A stretch of DNA of 64,000 bases from Erythroxylum novogranatense (Eukaryota > Streptophyta > Magnoliopsida > Malpighiales > Erythroxylaceae). Every line of letters starts with the position of its first letter. Position 1 is the stretch's first letter. The translations under genes and the position numbers were made by a program. The notes beneath the pieces were generated by a model. That model made no database searches. It was not told where the DNA came from and saw only the letters and a program-made list of their open reading frames with translations. Below are positions 41,693 to 55,737 of the stretch, piece after piece. Where the stretch lies: assembly GCA_029891385.1 (NCBI GenBank), contig CM057235.1:15676001-15740000 (forward strand), written 5' to 3'.

Positions 41693-42372
41693 TCAGGCGC
41701 ACGGTCACAACAACGTAATAAAATGAAAGTTTCACATGTGCATTGCATATATGAATGATTAGATGTGGAAACTGTGAAAAAGACGAAACGCCTTATATTT
41801 TTGTGAAATGATAATGCATGTGATATTCTGTGAATTGATTGTATATGCATGAGTTGAGTGAACCATCGATGATGGTTTCTCACTGAGTTCGCAAACTCAC
41901 CCAACATTGCAACTATTTTTTAGGAAATTGAAGAGTACCCCATTTGACACACGGGAGTATGCCTACTGCATGTTAATCAGAGTTCGAGTTCGGGATCAGT
42001 TCACGTCTGCCTTAGAGTTATTTTGTTTTGTGTAAAAATAGTATTTCTGTGATTTCCGTAAATTAGTGCTTTTTATTTCAGTGGGTCCTAATGGGTTATT
42101 GCCATAATTGTAATATGATTTCTGAAACTGTTCAATATTGTTGCGCGCCTTTTTATGACTGGTATTGTGATACGATTGAAAATGATTTCGAACTAAAGCG
42201 GCCCCAAATCGTATACCAAATTCTGCGCTTGCGATGATTTCAAAAATGTTTTAAAATGTCATACTTAGTATTTGAACTGTTTTGACTACTCTAGCATACC
42301 ACCCTCGTGAGGCACGGGCTCGGATATCACCATCGATATTGGGTTCGGGTCTTGCGGGAGTGGGATGCTACA

Positions 42373-45300
42373 TTTAATGTCGAGCCCAAAATACTGTTGT
42401 ATATGGGCATTCTGAAATTTGTGTCAAGTTACATGCATTTAAGTCATGTCACGGCAGACAGTGACAACTGATCCCCAGTCTAGCATATGAGTCACATGTA
42501 TAAGCCTGTACCAATTGTCTAAGTGGTCAAAAATTGTGAGAAAAATGAGGATATGTTTGAATGTGATAAATGGAAGTTTCGGATAGCGTGGAATAAGAAA
42601 AGAAAAAGTGTATAGTTCGATCTGACAAATGAAGATTTAGTGTATAGGTATTGGTGGATATATTATGAAATGCTATATCAGTGTTATACCGGGGATATAT
42701 CTTTGCTTGTGGGATAGATATGAATATAGACTTGTGGATTGACAGAGGAAAATGGAGATATGTTAGAAATGACAAGATTGAAAGTGCATAAACAAAGCGG
42801 ATGAAAATAAAATGTTCTGTGATCTAGAAAAGTTACAATTGGGTTTGATTACCGTGACGAGAGTTATGAATAAGGATTTATGACTTTGAGTCAAATTATG
42901 TTAGTGGGAAAGCGAGAATGATTGTACATCTATGAAATTGATTTGGGTGTGAACATACATAGGTATGATGCAATGATGAAAAGGATCGAAATGTAAAATA
43001 ATGATAAGGGTAGATGAAATAGATGTCAAGGTTAAGTTGATCAGCCTATGCGAATGCACATCTGATTATGGGAGCCCCTTGGTAAGTGAAAATATTAAGC
43101 TAAATTGTCTTATATGTGTGGCAATGGCATGGAAAGCAATTGGTGAGTTAGTGAATAATTGTTAGTCATAGTTCTGATAGTTTAAAGTTCAATATGAGTT
43201 AGAATAAGAAATGAAAGTGCTTATAGTGATCCTTGGGAATAAATTGAAATTGTTATATGTTAAGGACATGATCATGGCATAATCCTCACGAGCAAGGACA
43301 GGTGCAAAAAGGGAAAGTGTTGTCAAAAATCAAATGAGATCAAGGTATCCTTAGCGTCAATGACTATTTGGTGAGTTGTCCTACATCTGCCTCTTGATTA
43401 GATGTAATGATTTTGATGGTATATACTTCACTGAATTGTATTAAAAAGAATGTCCTAATTATATAAGTTATGGCATAAATTGATTTTTCATGGGATATGA
43501 TGAATAGTTAAAATTGTTTTCCTAAGGCATTGAGAGTGACTGACAAGAAATGTGATGACTGTTAATGATTAGGAATTCCAAGAACGGTATCGATGAAAGT
43601 AGTAAGAAATCTTCTTTCAGAGGAGAATTTCCCTGAATTGGATTAAGTTGATCAAATGATTCAATTGAAAGAATTAGCAATGAAAGAACAAATTTGAGAC
43701 TAATCTGAAATGAATGGAAAGTCATTATTGGAAGTCCTAATTCTAGCGGAGTCTCAAGTGTAAAAGACAGAATATGTTACTGAAAAAGGTATGCGTTAGG
43801 ATAATATAAAGAATCCAATTGTGTACTAGGATTTTTGAGCTTTAAAGAGAAATTAATTGCGAATATGAGGAGAATATAGGTCCGTGTATATTTTGTGTAA
43901 ATATGTTCGTACAGTACAAGTGACTATTGATGAATGTGTTATCAACCCAGTTTGTAATGATGGCAATAAATTGAAGTATGTGGAGAAATTAGTGTAAAGG
44001 AACATGTGTCAGAATATGTTATGATGAAACTGAGAAAATCATAAGAGAATTGTTCCTTATTGGGAAAAATTTTATATTTAAAGAGAGTTATAAGAATCAA
44101 TCATGGATATAAGGAGTTTACTATACTATTGAAAAGTGAAGTGTCTCAATTGTGTTTTGATTGGATAGTGACTATGATCATTAATGAAATATCAAATGTA
44201 TCTGAAAAGTGAAGAAGAATAGTTGGCATAGTTGAGGAAATCTTATGTATCATGAAAGTTTCATAAAAGTGAATCTTAGCTTGATCAAATAATTGTGGAC
44301 GAATTAGTATCCGAATAGGGGCATTTGGAGACTTAATGACAACAGAGGTGTTGATAAAATGCGAAATTGCAAGGGACATATGTATACGGGATTTGGAGTT
44401 ATTTAGAACCAGCTGTATACTGAATACGTTCAGAGGTTGTTAAAGATTTTCTGGTCTTAGTTCTTTGACAATGAGGTTTGAGGAAAAACGTGTAAATCGT
44501 ATGATTGATGAATGTAAAAAGAGACATTTGAGAAATTTACCACTCGAGTATTGATTATATTACTTTAATTTGGAGATTTTGCAATACTTACCGAAGTGTC
44601 CCAATAAAGGTTATGATGCAATCTGTTGAAATAGTGTAAAGTGATTTTATGTACATAGGGACAAGTATAAGCTCTTGGGCTGCATTATGATTGATGACTC
44701 GAAATTTATTGTACCGAATATTGTTTTGAAATGTTTGGAGACTCTACTTGTACAGAAACATTTTGGATGTATTCATGAATATGCAAATTGACAACGATTG
44801 AGATTTTTCGCGAGTTTGAAAGAATTGAAAAGGGTTATATGATTGATTACTTCAAATTTTAGCTAGTGATGCAATTAAATGGATCGAACAGAAAATTCAA
44901 TGGCAAAAGATCACAATTTGGGCGATAAGGTTATTAAACCTAGTGTAATACTGAGTGCAAACTGTCGAGCTAGCAAAGGGGCAAGAAGAAGGTATTATTA
45001 TTGTTAGCTATTGAGATTCCAAATCAGATGTGCATGAAAAGAATGGCAAAACCTGAATTGAGAAATTTAGAATATGTGTACCTTATCGAGGAATTGAAAA
45101 TGGATTCAACTTTTGAGAAAATGATATTTATGACTAGATTAAGAAGTATGTGTAGTATCTGCTAAAGGAATTGTTCGAGAAAGCATAAGGAAAAATCGAA
45201 GTTTTATGTTATAGTAAGAGTTCATTGAAATACTAATTGAAGGTTTAGAATATGAAAATCGAATGATTATATGTGTGTTTAACTAACAGACTTGACTGCT

Positions 45301-46075
45301 AGAGACTAATGCGAAACTGATTTTTTTGGGAGTTCATAGGGATATGAGATTGATGTATAATCCAGATTTATTATGGGTATATCATTTGTTTTATTGGTGA
45401 TACCATTCGATAGTCGAAGGGCATGATTGATTCGAGATAATGTTGATAAGTGAAATGAATCACTATTAGGGATTAAGTAATCCAAGTTAATGAAAATGGG
45501 TCGAGTTGTTTCACCTTGGGGTTATAAATCTCATGAGATTTGTGGTATTATCGAGGTTATTGGAATCATATGAGATTAGTGTGCTGACACTAAAGAGATG
45601 AAATCTAGTAAGCGATAATTGAAATGTTTCAAAGTGTATAACCTCGGCCAAGATACACTTAGATGGAGATAAAGGTGTAATTAGGGAAAACTGAATTCGT
45701 TATTAAATGGCCTCTATATGACTGTGATATGAATAGAACTATGGATTGATAAGTCAGTCTGGAAGATAAGAGACGACTCGGATTCGCAAAGTGTTGCATA
45801 GATAGGGTTAGGAAATATTGCTATGACTTGATATGTGTATTATTGATACCGAAAGTGAAAAATTGTGAGTTATCATGAAGAAACAGTTATGATATTGAGG
45901 TATTTGAATAGAACAAAAGGGTAATTGATCGCATGACTATAGTCAATTGGCAGAAATTGGTAATGTAGTGAAATAAGTGGGAAACCGAATGTAATTGAAC
46001 GAAGCGATTCCCCTGCCTTCCTGATCAATCATATGTGAAATTTTGAGGACGAAATTTTTGTTAGGAGGGGAGAAT
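42373..46075 (+). mobile_element. E internal domain (decayed gypsy) with PPT
   Basis: A degenerate PBS (TGTCGAGCCC at 42377) follows the LTR. The leader is shared with D3 (GTCAAGTTACATGCATTT, GGCAGACAGTGACAACTGATCC). No long ORF exists. RNase H traces near 44735-44860 (TGGAGACTCTACTTGTACAG) parallel D2 and D3. The end, TTTTGAGGACGAAATTTTTG, and PPT TTAGGAGGGGAGAAT at 46061-46075 equal those of A3. Confidence 0.75.
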
Positions 46076-46161
46076 TATAACATCCCATCCCCGAGGGGAA
46101 GGGTAAATTGGTAAATTAGGACAGGCTAGTAATTTGCATTTCATATTTCTGGTACGAACAT
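46076..46161 (+). repeat. E 3' LTR, left part
   Basis: TATAACATCCCATCCCCGAGG, the first 86 bp of the LTR before insertion of F. The TSD AACAT is at 46157-46161. Confidence 0.85.
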
Positions 46162-48247
46162 TGTTGGATCGGAAAAAGAAAGCATGCTTAGTATGGAGAA
46201 ACGATAGATTTCAAAACTTTATAAGAAATCATCTTGCAGCGGAAGCAATATATCCAAATCAACATGCTAATGCATACATGATATGGTATAAGGATAATAA
46301 AACCAAGAACAAGATAAAAGGAATTACCGACTCCTTCGCTACAGCTTTAAATCCTCATTTGCTATCCTCTCCTTCTTATATCCAAATCCTTTGCCTTTGA
46401 GTCTTTTCCTTTAGCAATCTATCTTCTTCCTTGTTGTAGTATCCTCGACCAATTAGATTTACCACTTGTTCTTGAGGACAACTAGGTTAACAAAATCCTT
46501 TGGTGGGAAAGGAGAAGAAATATTTGGAAGAGATTTTCTGAAGAAGAAGAACCAAAATTGAAACTCTTTCAATTCTTTCACTTAGGAATTTCGGTTCTAC
46601 CTTGCATGAAAGGAGAGAATGTCTAAAACCATGCAAGAACCCTTTCTTACATCTCAATTTCAAAATATGCATGAATGGAAAAAGTGAGAGGCATCCAATG
46701 CATCATTTCTTACATTAATCACTCATCAAATAGCCAATAAATGAGACTTACTTCTTTTATCTTTAAAATGGCTATTTGAAAAGACCATAACCTATAATTG
46801 AATACCCATTTCGGTTTGGCAAGAAGAAAGAAGGAAGATGGTCCATCTAATGCACATCTTTCATCTTTAATCTAATGAATGCAAATAGGTTACATGCCAA
46901 CATTAAAAGCCAACCATTAAACCATTTAATGGTAAGTTCATAACTCCATTTAATAATGATGAACCATAATAAAGACCATCTTTATTTAGTATTTTAATGT
47001 CAAATGTGTGGTTACACATCTAACCTAACACAATTTCGAAATTGCTTCTTCTCCATTTAAAAAAATTGTTTTAATATAATTAATCTAATCAATTACATTA
47101 AACCAAAACAAGCTCATTTCTAAATGAACATATGGGCTTCAATTAACCATTAATTAGTATAAGCCCATCATTCAATTATGGACTTCTAAAGCCTCCAAAC
47201 TACTTCTTACTTAGCTTGATAACCTTCCTTAAAGCCAAGTGGGGAATCTTATTGGACTTTAATAATTCAAGCTCGATAAGCGAAATAATTGATCTCATTG
47301 GAATTAATTCTAACTTATTAACTAAATGTCATTCCACTAAAGACAATTAGTTGAACTCTTTAATTATTAAATATTATGAGAATATGTCCAATTGCAAACC
47401 CTATTTAGAACCTTATTATAGCCATCCGCACAACAAAGGGTAAAATTACCGTTTTGCCCTTATGTTGGTTTTTCCTTCTAGATCTCTCATTTTACTTTAT
47501 ATGGTGATTAACACATAAGATCTCATCTTAGTGTTAAGACTTGATGGGTAGCTAGTCCATCAAACTACTGGCGCCAGTTTAATCACCAATCTCCTTAAAA
47601 CATCTAGAAGAGATGATAACACTATAAACTCTTTATTTGAGTGAATGTTCCCTGATACATGTTTCAATTAATAATTCCAACATGCGAACCTTTGGATTAA
47701 TACCTGTAAAAATCCATTCCGATCATATCAAAATTATAATGAAACACATATGAGTTCACCACTCATCAAGATTGTGGTTCATAATAGCGAATGCTTAAGT
47801 TGTATGTTTTAAGATTAAAGTAACGGCCACTTTATTCTTGAAAACATACTTGATTCAATTCATTTAATAGTGCCATTATCGATAGTCTACTACTATCATG
47901 ATATGAAACTCATCATTCCCTTTAAGTAAACTCCTTTACTTATATGGAGATAAATCGCAACACTTCTGATCTAAACCATAATCAAGCGACCAACTTGATT
48001 ATTCAGCTGTGAATCAATTAATTGATTCTAATAATATACATGTTTCCCATACATCTCTATGTATATGTATATTACTTACAAATGAATCCTTGTACCTTAT
48101 GACGAGATATATATTGCTCATACAGATAAAACCAAACTCTTTTGTTTTATTAATAATAAATATTTTCATTACAAAGCATGGCGAAGAAGATAAAGTTACA
48201 TGTAAATACACTTGCTTTCGGGGCACTATATTTACATAACTCCAACA
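46162..48247 (-). repeat. 3' LTR of F
   Basis: 2086 bp. Nearly the same as 53647-55737, with five or so differences in the first 125 bp. An ORF at 46134-46400 merely crosses its edge. Confidence 0.93.
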
Positions 48248-48264
48248 ATCTCCCACTTGCCCTA
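48248..48264 (-). other. Polypurine tract of F
   Basis: On the minus strand, GGGCAAGTGGGAGAT next to the LTR, the usual copia AAGTGGGAGATTGTTGG style. Confidence 0.85.
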
Positions 48265-49680
48265 AAGCAAGTTTGACATATCCTTCATTCCCATCCCTAC
48301 AGGTGACCCTCAAAGCTCTTTTGAGTCAAAGTCTTTGTGAGCGGATCAGCGAGGTTTTGCTCTGTGGAATCTTTACCACATCCACTTCTCCACGTTGTAT
48401 TATCTCCCTTATGAGATGATACTTTCACTCAATGTGTTTGGCGGTTTGTGGTTCGAGGTTCTTTAGAATTAGCCTTGCCCCACTATTATCACAATAAAGT
48501 GTAATAGCTTTTACGCCTCTGGAACTACCTCCAAATCATTTAGGAACTTAGGAGCAGATCGCTTCCTTTCTTTGCTTCTGGCGACAACATACTCAACCTC
48601 CATAGTCGAATCGGCAATACAAGATTGCTTGACACTCCTCTAAACTATGGCTCCACCTCCTAAAGTAAATATAGAACCGAAGTTGATTTCCTTGAATCAA
48701 CATCGATTGAAATCGAATCCGTATATCCGATCGAATAAGATTACTTCGAGTAAACAAGCATTAAGTTCTTAGTCCCTACGAAGATACTTAAATATACACT
48801 TAACCGCATGATCGAATGTTCCATTCTGGATTGGTGAAATCGCTACCAGGTCCCATCTGCGTAATGAGATATCCGGTCTAGTGCTGACATTGCATACATC
48901 AAACTACCAACTAGCTGAAGCATATGGAATGTTACGTCGTTCAACCTCCTCTTGGGTTTTAGGTGCTTGTTCCTTTGAAAGTTTGATTCCATGTCTAGTA
49001 GGAGTGAAACCCCTCTTGGAATCTTGTATGGCGAACTTATTGAGCATATTCTCAATGTAGGTTAGTTGAGACAAAACTATCTTCTTGTTCTTACAATCCC
49101 TTATAAGTTTGATCCCTAGAACATAGGTAGCCTCTCCCGAAATCCTTCATGAAAGCTGTTCATTCAGCCATCCTTAGCTGCAGATAACATTCCCACATCA
49201 TTCCCAATGAGCGAATGTCATCAACATACAGGATTAGGAAAGTAACCTTACCTTCTTGTATTCTTTTGTAAACACAAGGCTCATCTAGGTTTTGTATGAA
49301 CCCATAGGTTTTGATAGCCTTATCAAACCTAATGTTCCAAGACCTAGAAGCTTGCTTAAGTCCATAAATGGACCTTTGCAACTTACAAACCTTATGCTCA
49401 TTACCTAACTCAATGAATCATACGGTTGGGCCATATAAATGGTCTCCTCAAGATCTCCATTCAAAATGCGGTCTTGACATCCATTTGCCATATTCATAAT
49501 CGAAATAGGTTCTATGGCCAAAAGAATCTGATGGACTTAAGCATGGCAGCAGGAGAAAAGTCTCCTCGTAGTCTATACCCTCCTTTTGAGTATAGCCTTT
49601 AGCTACCAATCTAGCTTTAAAGGTCTCTACCTTTCCATCCGATCCCTTTTCCTTTTGTAGATACATTTACACCTATGGTT
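48265..49680 (-). pseudogene. Copia RT and RNase H relics of F
   Basis: Open pieces: 49666-49448 with [20 protein letters not shown] and GIDYEETF (start of copia RT); 49381-49160 with RSIYGLKQASRSWN and the catalytic LYVDDI; 49055-48843 with VGSLMYAM and the following D-I motif. Frames change between pieces. The stretch 48842-48265 corresponds to RNase H but has no ORF. The A-D catalytic pair is visible but the enzyme cannot be made. Confidence 0.85.
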
Positions 49681-49959
49681 TTAGACACGGTGGTAGATCT
49701 ACAAGGACCCAGACTTCATTAGTATACATAGAATCTATTTCGATTCCATTGCCTTAAGTCATTTTCCTGCATCAACATCATTAATAGCACATTGTGTATA
49801 CGTAACGGGATCTGTTTCTTCTTGATGCGAGATGGCAATAAGCCTTCTCCTAAACCCGAATACCTATCTGGTTGTCTCACACCCTCCCACTACGTCTAGG
49901 CACATCTTGATGTTCGGGTTGCACTTCGATTCAACTCTTGAATCCATTTCGACATCTTG

Positions 49960-50611
49960 TTACATCATATCCAAAACAACTCTTGGTTTGGATGAAATTA
50001 CTAACTCCTTTAGTACTACTTCACTTCTTCCTTTGTGATTTCTCTGAAACTCTTCCTCTAAGAAGTTTGCATTTGTCGACACAAATACCTTCCTATCATG
50101 AGGAATGTAAAAATAGTACCCTCGAGTTCCGTAGGATATCCTACAAACAAACATACTTGACCTTGGTTCCATCTTTGTGGATTCAGGCTTTAGAACATGG
50201 GCTGGACAGCCCCAAGTCCTCAAGTGCCTCAATAAAGGCACTCGGCGATCCACAACTCCACTAGGTGTTTTAGGCACCGATTTGGATGGAGCAAAGTTAA
50301 GAAGATATGTTGTCGTTGTATAGCATATCCTAGAACGATTCTGGAAGGCTAGCATAGGATATCATTGATCTTACCATTTCCAATAGAGTTCTATTTCTCC
50401 TCTCTCGCTACACCATTACATTGAGGTGTACGAGGAGTGACAAATTGGAAACAATTCCATTGTCAATTAAATATTGCTGGAACTCTCCGGATAAATACTC
50501 ACCACCACGATCGATCGAAGTTGTTTTAATGGCTTGCCAAGTTGCTTCTCGACTTGACTTTGAATTCTTTGAACTTTTCAAAAGATTCACTCTTTTATGC
50601 ATCAAATACAA
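49960..50611 (-). pseudogene. Copia integrase relics of F
   Basis: 50611-50408 holds DRGGEYLSGEFQQYLIDNGI, the region of the second catalytic Asp. 50355-49960 holds TYLLNFAPSKSVPKTPSGV, LRTWGCPAHVLKPES and YYFYIPHDRKVFVSTNANFLEE, the C-terminal part. Frames differ between the two. The C-terminal half is well preserved in sequence. Confidence 0.85.
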
Positions 50612-50831
50612 ATAGCCATGTCTTGGTAATCATCTATAAAAGTTATGAAATATTCATAACCTCCTCTAGCTTATACATTCATGGGCCCACACACATCATT
50701 ATGTACCATGTCCAATGTGGATTCAAATCTGTTTCCTTTAGAAGGAAATAAGGCTTTTGTCATTTTCCTTCAATACAAGATTCACAATGGGTAATGGATC
50801 ACTATCCAGCCCATAAGGATCCCATCCTTTA

Positions 50832-51424
50832 CTAGCCTATCAAGTCTTTTCGATTGATATGACCCATCCTTAGATGCCACAGATACTTTGAATTAATGCT
50901 AGAGATATTGGATTGTTTTGGTTTTATCAATTCTGTGGTGTTTAGAGAGCCTTTCATAGGTTCTATAAAAAACAATCCTTGTTTAATTATTGCTTCACAA
51001 ATAAAATCCTTATTCTCATATATTGAAACAACTTTTTCAAAATATAAGGAATAGCCAGATTTTATTAGACAAAAAACAGAAATCATGTTCCTTACAATCA
51101 TTGGCATGTAATAAACATCTTCCAAATATAACCTATGACCACTAGGAAAGTCCAAGATAACTACTCCCACCGATTACGCTAAAACATAGGAACCATCTGC
51201 TATCTTAACTTGAAACGGCCTTTAGGAAGTCTTTTCCTTTCTTGGAACCCTGCAAAAATTACAAACATGGTTAGTGGCTCTGAATCTATTATCCAAGTAG
51301 ATAAATCTGCCACATTTCTAGTTCCTAACAAACTTAGGAAGCCCATACCTTGTTTGCTTTTGAGGGACTCTAGGTAGGCTGGACGGTTTCTTTTCCGATG
51401 GCCCATCTCATCACAGGGAAACAC
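50832..51424 (-). pseudogene. Copia protease and GAG-pre-integrase relics of F
   Basis: 51424-51200: a zinc-knuckle remnant (GHRKRNRPAYLE) and a protease remnant reading STWIIDSEP where the D-S/T-G site belongs. 51170-50832: LPSGH-like FPSGHRLYLEDVYYMPMIVRN, SGYSLYFEK and LWHLRMGHINRKDL, the pre-integrase domain with its His-x-x-x-His pair. Confidence 0.8.
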
Positions 51425-52102
51425 TTTCCTTTGATGTTCTCTTTGGCCTTCTTTTCATGGGTTTGGCCTTGACCCTATTTGGGTCTTCTTTTCATTGGAC
51501 CCTTCTTCTTTTCCTTGCCCTTACCCTTGGGCTTAGAAGAAGAAACTACATTAACCGGCCCATGAGCCTTAATATTCAATATTTCCTCCGTGCTCGGAGG
51601 GTATTCATCAACTCACTCGAGGTGTAATCCTTCTTTGTTGAGCTCGTAGTCCAACTAAACTGCTGAAAAGAAGAGTTTAAGCTATTGATGATCATAATCA
51701 TCTGCGTGTCCGCATCCATATCCGCCCCAAGCATCTCGGCCTCGGACCGCAGAGATTACCTTCATCATGTAATCCGCGGTTCACCAAGTTTCTGTCGAGA
51801 TTATGAAAGGTTTGGATAGCTTTCACTCTTGCAGACCTAGTCCTCACACCAAACATCTCATGTAGGTGATGGACCATTACACTAGCAGTTTTCATACAAG
51901 CAATTTTCTTTTGCAACATGCATTGATGAAGCGAATATAACACTTAGTAGTCTTGATCGGCGCCAACGCTTCATGTTGTTGGACTTGCTCGAGTTGCATC
52001 TCCACTTAGAGGTGTAGGCTCATTTTCAGTTAACACCATGAAATCGTTCATATTGAAGAACAATGTCAAGGTTACGTCTCCATTCATTAAACTTGTCTCC
52101 AT
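51425..52102 (-). pseudogene. Copia gag relic of F
   Basis: A Met codon at 52102-52100 opens METSLMNGDVTLTLFF, then the frame breaks; 51943-51698 holds MKTASVMVHHLHEMFGVRTR, part of the UBN2-type gag. A Lys-rich stretch (51540-51430) precedes the knuckle. Fragment H repeats this region at 59441-59960. Confidence 0.75.
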
Positions 52103-53632
52103 TTTCCAATTTGTTATTAGTCGAGAAGCGGGGTGAGTGGATTCATTTTGTGGTTGATTATGTCTGAAAATATAAATTATTAAAACATGAGCATACTAGT
52201 CAACAATTTATGGAACTTTGTATAAAATCATGATGCATCTATGCATGATGATAGATTTAACAAAACTTAAAAATTAAAACATTATACGACGGTTATTTTT
52301 CTTATCTATAACAGACTAAGTGACGGTGGGCCATCTTATCTATTAAAAGAAAAACTGGGACCCTCCCACTCAAAAAACTACCAAGCATCTCATGCTCAAT
52401 TTTTTAAGAAGAGTCTTAATTTGGTCCATACTTTTACCAACAGAGCTACGGTGGGCAGTTTATTGATAAAAAATGTTGAGTGTATAACCATTTGATTCAT
52501 TCACTAAAGATACCTACAAATCATGCCTTGGTGGGAGGTCACATTTGCTATCATTAAGTGGACTTATCCTTAAGGAGACCCAAACCATGCAAGATCTAGG
52601 ATCCATGCCCTCCGATGGGGAGTAACACTTCACCACATACAAGCGGGCCATCATTTGGAGACCGTGGACTCTCACAAGAGCATCCTCTCCCACTCAATCT
52701 TTTGGGCTTTAAGTTTTAAATACCATCTTGTCTAGATGCAATTTATTATCCATCCTATATTGTTTCATTATATATCTCATACATAATGAATGCATGGCAA
52801 GGCCTAGGGTTGGCAATTTTCTAAATGACATGCAATCACATAATATCACATATTACAAGCATTCATTTCTCCATTCATCACATGAACTAATAAAGCCACT
52901 TTTGATTGTCCATCCTAGAAACATAAAATAATTACAAGCCTTTTAGGCCCAAATTATGCTTCTTCATCTTGGATCTTCCGCTTCGAACTCTTCGCTAACA
53001 TGATCTGGCCCATTCGGTAAACAAAATGTAATGGAATTTATGAAATTAGAATTTTGTCATTTTGAAAAATAAAATTCCAGCACTAGATTTTTAGAAAACC
53101 AAATCTTTGTTTTGGCAAAAAATCCCAGCACTTGTTTTATTAAAACCGAAACTCATTTCATGAAAATTAAAAACAGTACTTAGTATTTTAGCAAAACCGA
53201 AATTGGATTCTTTGAAACAAAAAACCAGCACTTGTTTTCCAATCATAACTGAAATATGATTCATTAAAACAAAAATTCCAGCAACTTAGTTTTCACAAAA
53301 CTTATGCCAAAACACAAAAGGATACACCGAAAATTTTTCCTTTCCATTTCTTCAATCCATGGCTGCTCCTTCTTCATCATTACATCAATTTGTACATTAA
53401 AAATCAAATAAAATAGAAAAAAAAACCAAGGAGGAAACATGGTGATGATAGACCACCCTCCTTGTTACAACCAAATGAAGAAATCTTACAAGATAAAATT
53501 TAACTTCTATGGACAACCAAAGAGCAACATACACCATATATATTTCTATAACATAAAAATATGCAGTATACATAAAAGATTGCCAACCCATGCATCCACC
53601 ATATAGGAACCGAAATCATGCATGAAAAACCG
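52103..53632 (-). other. F leader, about 1.5 kb, non-coding
   Basis: Between PBS and gag. It contains GAGCTACGGTGGGCAG and ACTAAGTGACGGTGGGCC blocks and A-rich CCAGCACTT repeats at 53075-53290 (about five units on the plus strand). I see no gene in it. Confidence 0.6.
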
Positions 53633-53644
53633 GCTCTGATACCA
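53633..53644 (-). other. Primer-binding site of F
   Basis: TGGTATCAGAGC on the minus strand, two bases after the 5' LTR. Confidence 0.9.
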
Positions 53645-53646
53645 AT

Positions 53647-55737
53647 TGTTGGATCTGAAAAGAAAGCATGCTTAGTATGGAGAAACGATAGATTTCAAAA
53701 CTTTTTAAGAAATCATCTTGCAGCGGAAGCAATATATCCAAATAAACATGCTAATCCATACATGATATGGTATAAGGATAATAAAACCAAGAACAAGATA
53801 AAAGGAATTACCGACTCCTTCGCTCTGACTTTAAATCCTCATTGCGCTATCCTCTCCTTCTTATATCCAAATCCTTTGCCTTTGAGTCTTTTCCTTTAGA
53901 AATCTATCTTCTTCCTTGTTGTAGTATCCTCAACCAATTAGATTTACCACTTGTTCTTCAAGGAAAACTAGGTTAACAAAATCCTTTGGTGGGAAAGGAG
54001 AAGAAATATTTGGAAGAGATTTTCTTAGAAGAAGAAGAACCAAAATTGAAACTCTTTCAATTCTTTCACTTAGGAATTTCGGTTCTACCTTGCATGAAAG
54101 GAGAGAATGTCTAAAAACCATGCAAGAACCCTTTCTTACATCTCAATTTCAAAATATGCATGAATGGAAAAAGTGAGAGGCATCCAATGCATCACTTCTT
54201 ACATTAATCACTCATCAAATAGCCAATAAATGAGACTTACTTCATTTATCTTTAAAATGGCTATTTGAAAAGACCATAACCTATAATTGAATACCCATTT
54301 CGGTTTGGCAAGAAAAAGAAGGAAGATGGTCCATCTAATGCACATCTTTCATCTTTAATCTAATGAATGCAAATAGGTTACATGCCAACATTAAAAGCCA
54401 ACCATTAAACCATTTAATGGTAAGTTCATAACTCCATTTAATAATGATGAACCATAATAAAGACCATATTTATTTAGTATTTTAATGTCAAATGTGTGGT
54501 TACACATCTAACCTAACACAATTTCGAAATTGCTTCTTTTCCATTTTAAAAAATTGTTTTAATATAATTAATCTAATCAATTACATTAAACCAAAAGCAA
54601 GCCCATTTCTAAATGAACATATGGGCTTCCAATTAACCATTAATTAGTATAAGCCCATCATTCAATTATGGACTTCTACAGCCTCAAACTACTTCTTACT
54701 TAGCTTGATAACCTTCCTTAAAGCCAAGTGGAGAATCTTATTGGACTTTGATAATTCAAGCTCGATAAGCCCGAAATAATTGATCTCATTGGAATTAATT
54801 CTAGCTTATTAACTAAATGTCATTCTACTAAAGACAATTAGTTGAACTCTTGAATTATTAAATATTATGAGAATATGTCCAATTGCAAACCCTATTTAGA
54901 ACCTTATTATAGTCATCCGCACAACAAAGGGTAAAATTACCGTTTTGCCCTTATGTTGGTTTTCCTTCTAGATCTCTCATTTTACTTTATATGGTGATTA
55001 ACACATAAGATCTCATCTTAGTGTTAAGACTTGATGGGTAGCTAGTCCATCAAACTCTGGCGCCATTTAATCACCAAATCTCCTTAAAACATCTGAAGAG
55101 ATGATAACACTATAAACTCTTTATTTGAGTGAATGTTCCACGATACATGTTTCAATTAATAATTCCAACATGCAGAACCTTTGGATTAATACCTGTAAAA
55201 TCCATTCCGATCATATCAAAATTATAATGAAACACATATGAGTTTACCACTCGTCAAGATTGTGGTTCATAATAGCGAATGCTTAAGTTGTATGTTTAAG
55301 ATTAAAGTAACTACCACTTTATTCTTGAAAACATACTTGATTCAATTCATTTAATAGTGCCATTATCGATAGTCTACTACTATCATGATATGAAACTCAT
55401 CATTCCCTTTAAGTAAACTCATTTACTTATATGGAGATAAATCGCAACACTACTGATCTAAACCATAATCAAACAACCAACTTGATTATTCAACTGTGAA
55501 TCAATTAATTGATTCTAATAATATACATGTTTCCCATACATCTCTATGTATATGTATATTACTTACAAATGAATCTTGGTACCTTATGACCAGATATATA
55601 ATGCTCATACAGATAAAACCAAACTCTTTTGTTTTATTAATAATAAATATTTTCATTACAAAACTGTAACTGAAGAAGATAAAGTTACATGTAAATACAC
55701 TTGCTATCCAGGGCACTATATTTACATAACTCCAACA
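53647..55737 (-). repeat. 5' LTR of F
   Basis: 2091 bp, ends as in the 3' LTR. TSD AACAT follows at 55738-55742. Confidence 0.93.

Larger units (their letters stand above)
39500..42372 (+). repeat. 5' LTR of E, left-truncated
   Basis: Homologous to 55790-58698. TATA box TATAAAAT at 39897-39904; donor 1 GATTG|GTAAGTAAAATGG at 40167; acceptor 1 ending at 40999; donor 2 decayed (CAATTGAGTAAC near 41067); paired hairpins from 41862; acceptor TTTTTTAG ending at 41923. Ends GGGATGCTACA. Confidence 0.9.
46162..55737 (-). mobile_element. Full-length Ty1/copia element F, 9.58 kb
   Basis: LTRs of 2086 bp (46162-48247, 3') and 2091 bp (53647-55737, 5'), TGTTGGA...GATCCAACA on the minus strand. Perfect TSD AACAT (46157-46161 and 55738-55742). 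PBS at 53633-53644, PPT at 48248-48264. Order gag, integrase, RT on the minus strand fits copia. The LTRs look very alike, so insertion is fairly recent, yet the coding region is only fragments, so this copy is non-autonomous. The clade (Angela-like or SIRE-like) is not settled. Confidence 0.93.

Noticed and set aside
46134..46400. 88-aa ORF, repeated at 53618-53899
   Set aside because: It is the edge of the F LTR in both copies and has no coding signature; the 5' part comes from different flanks.
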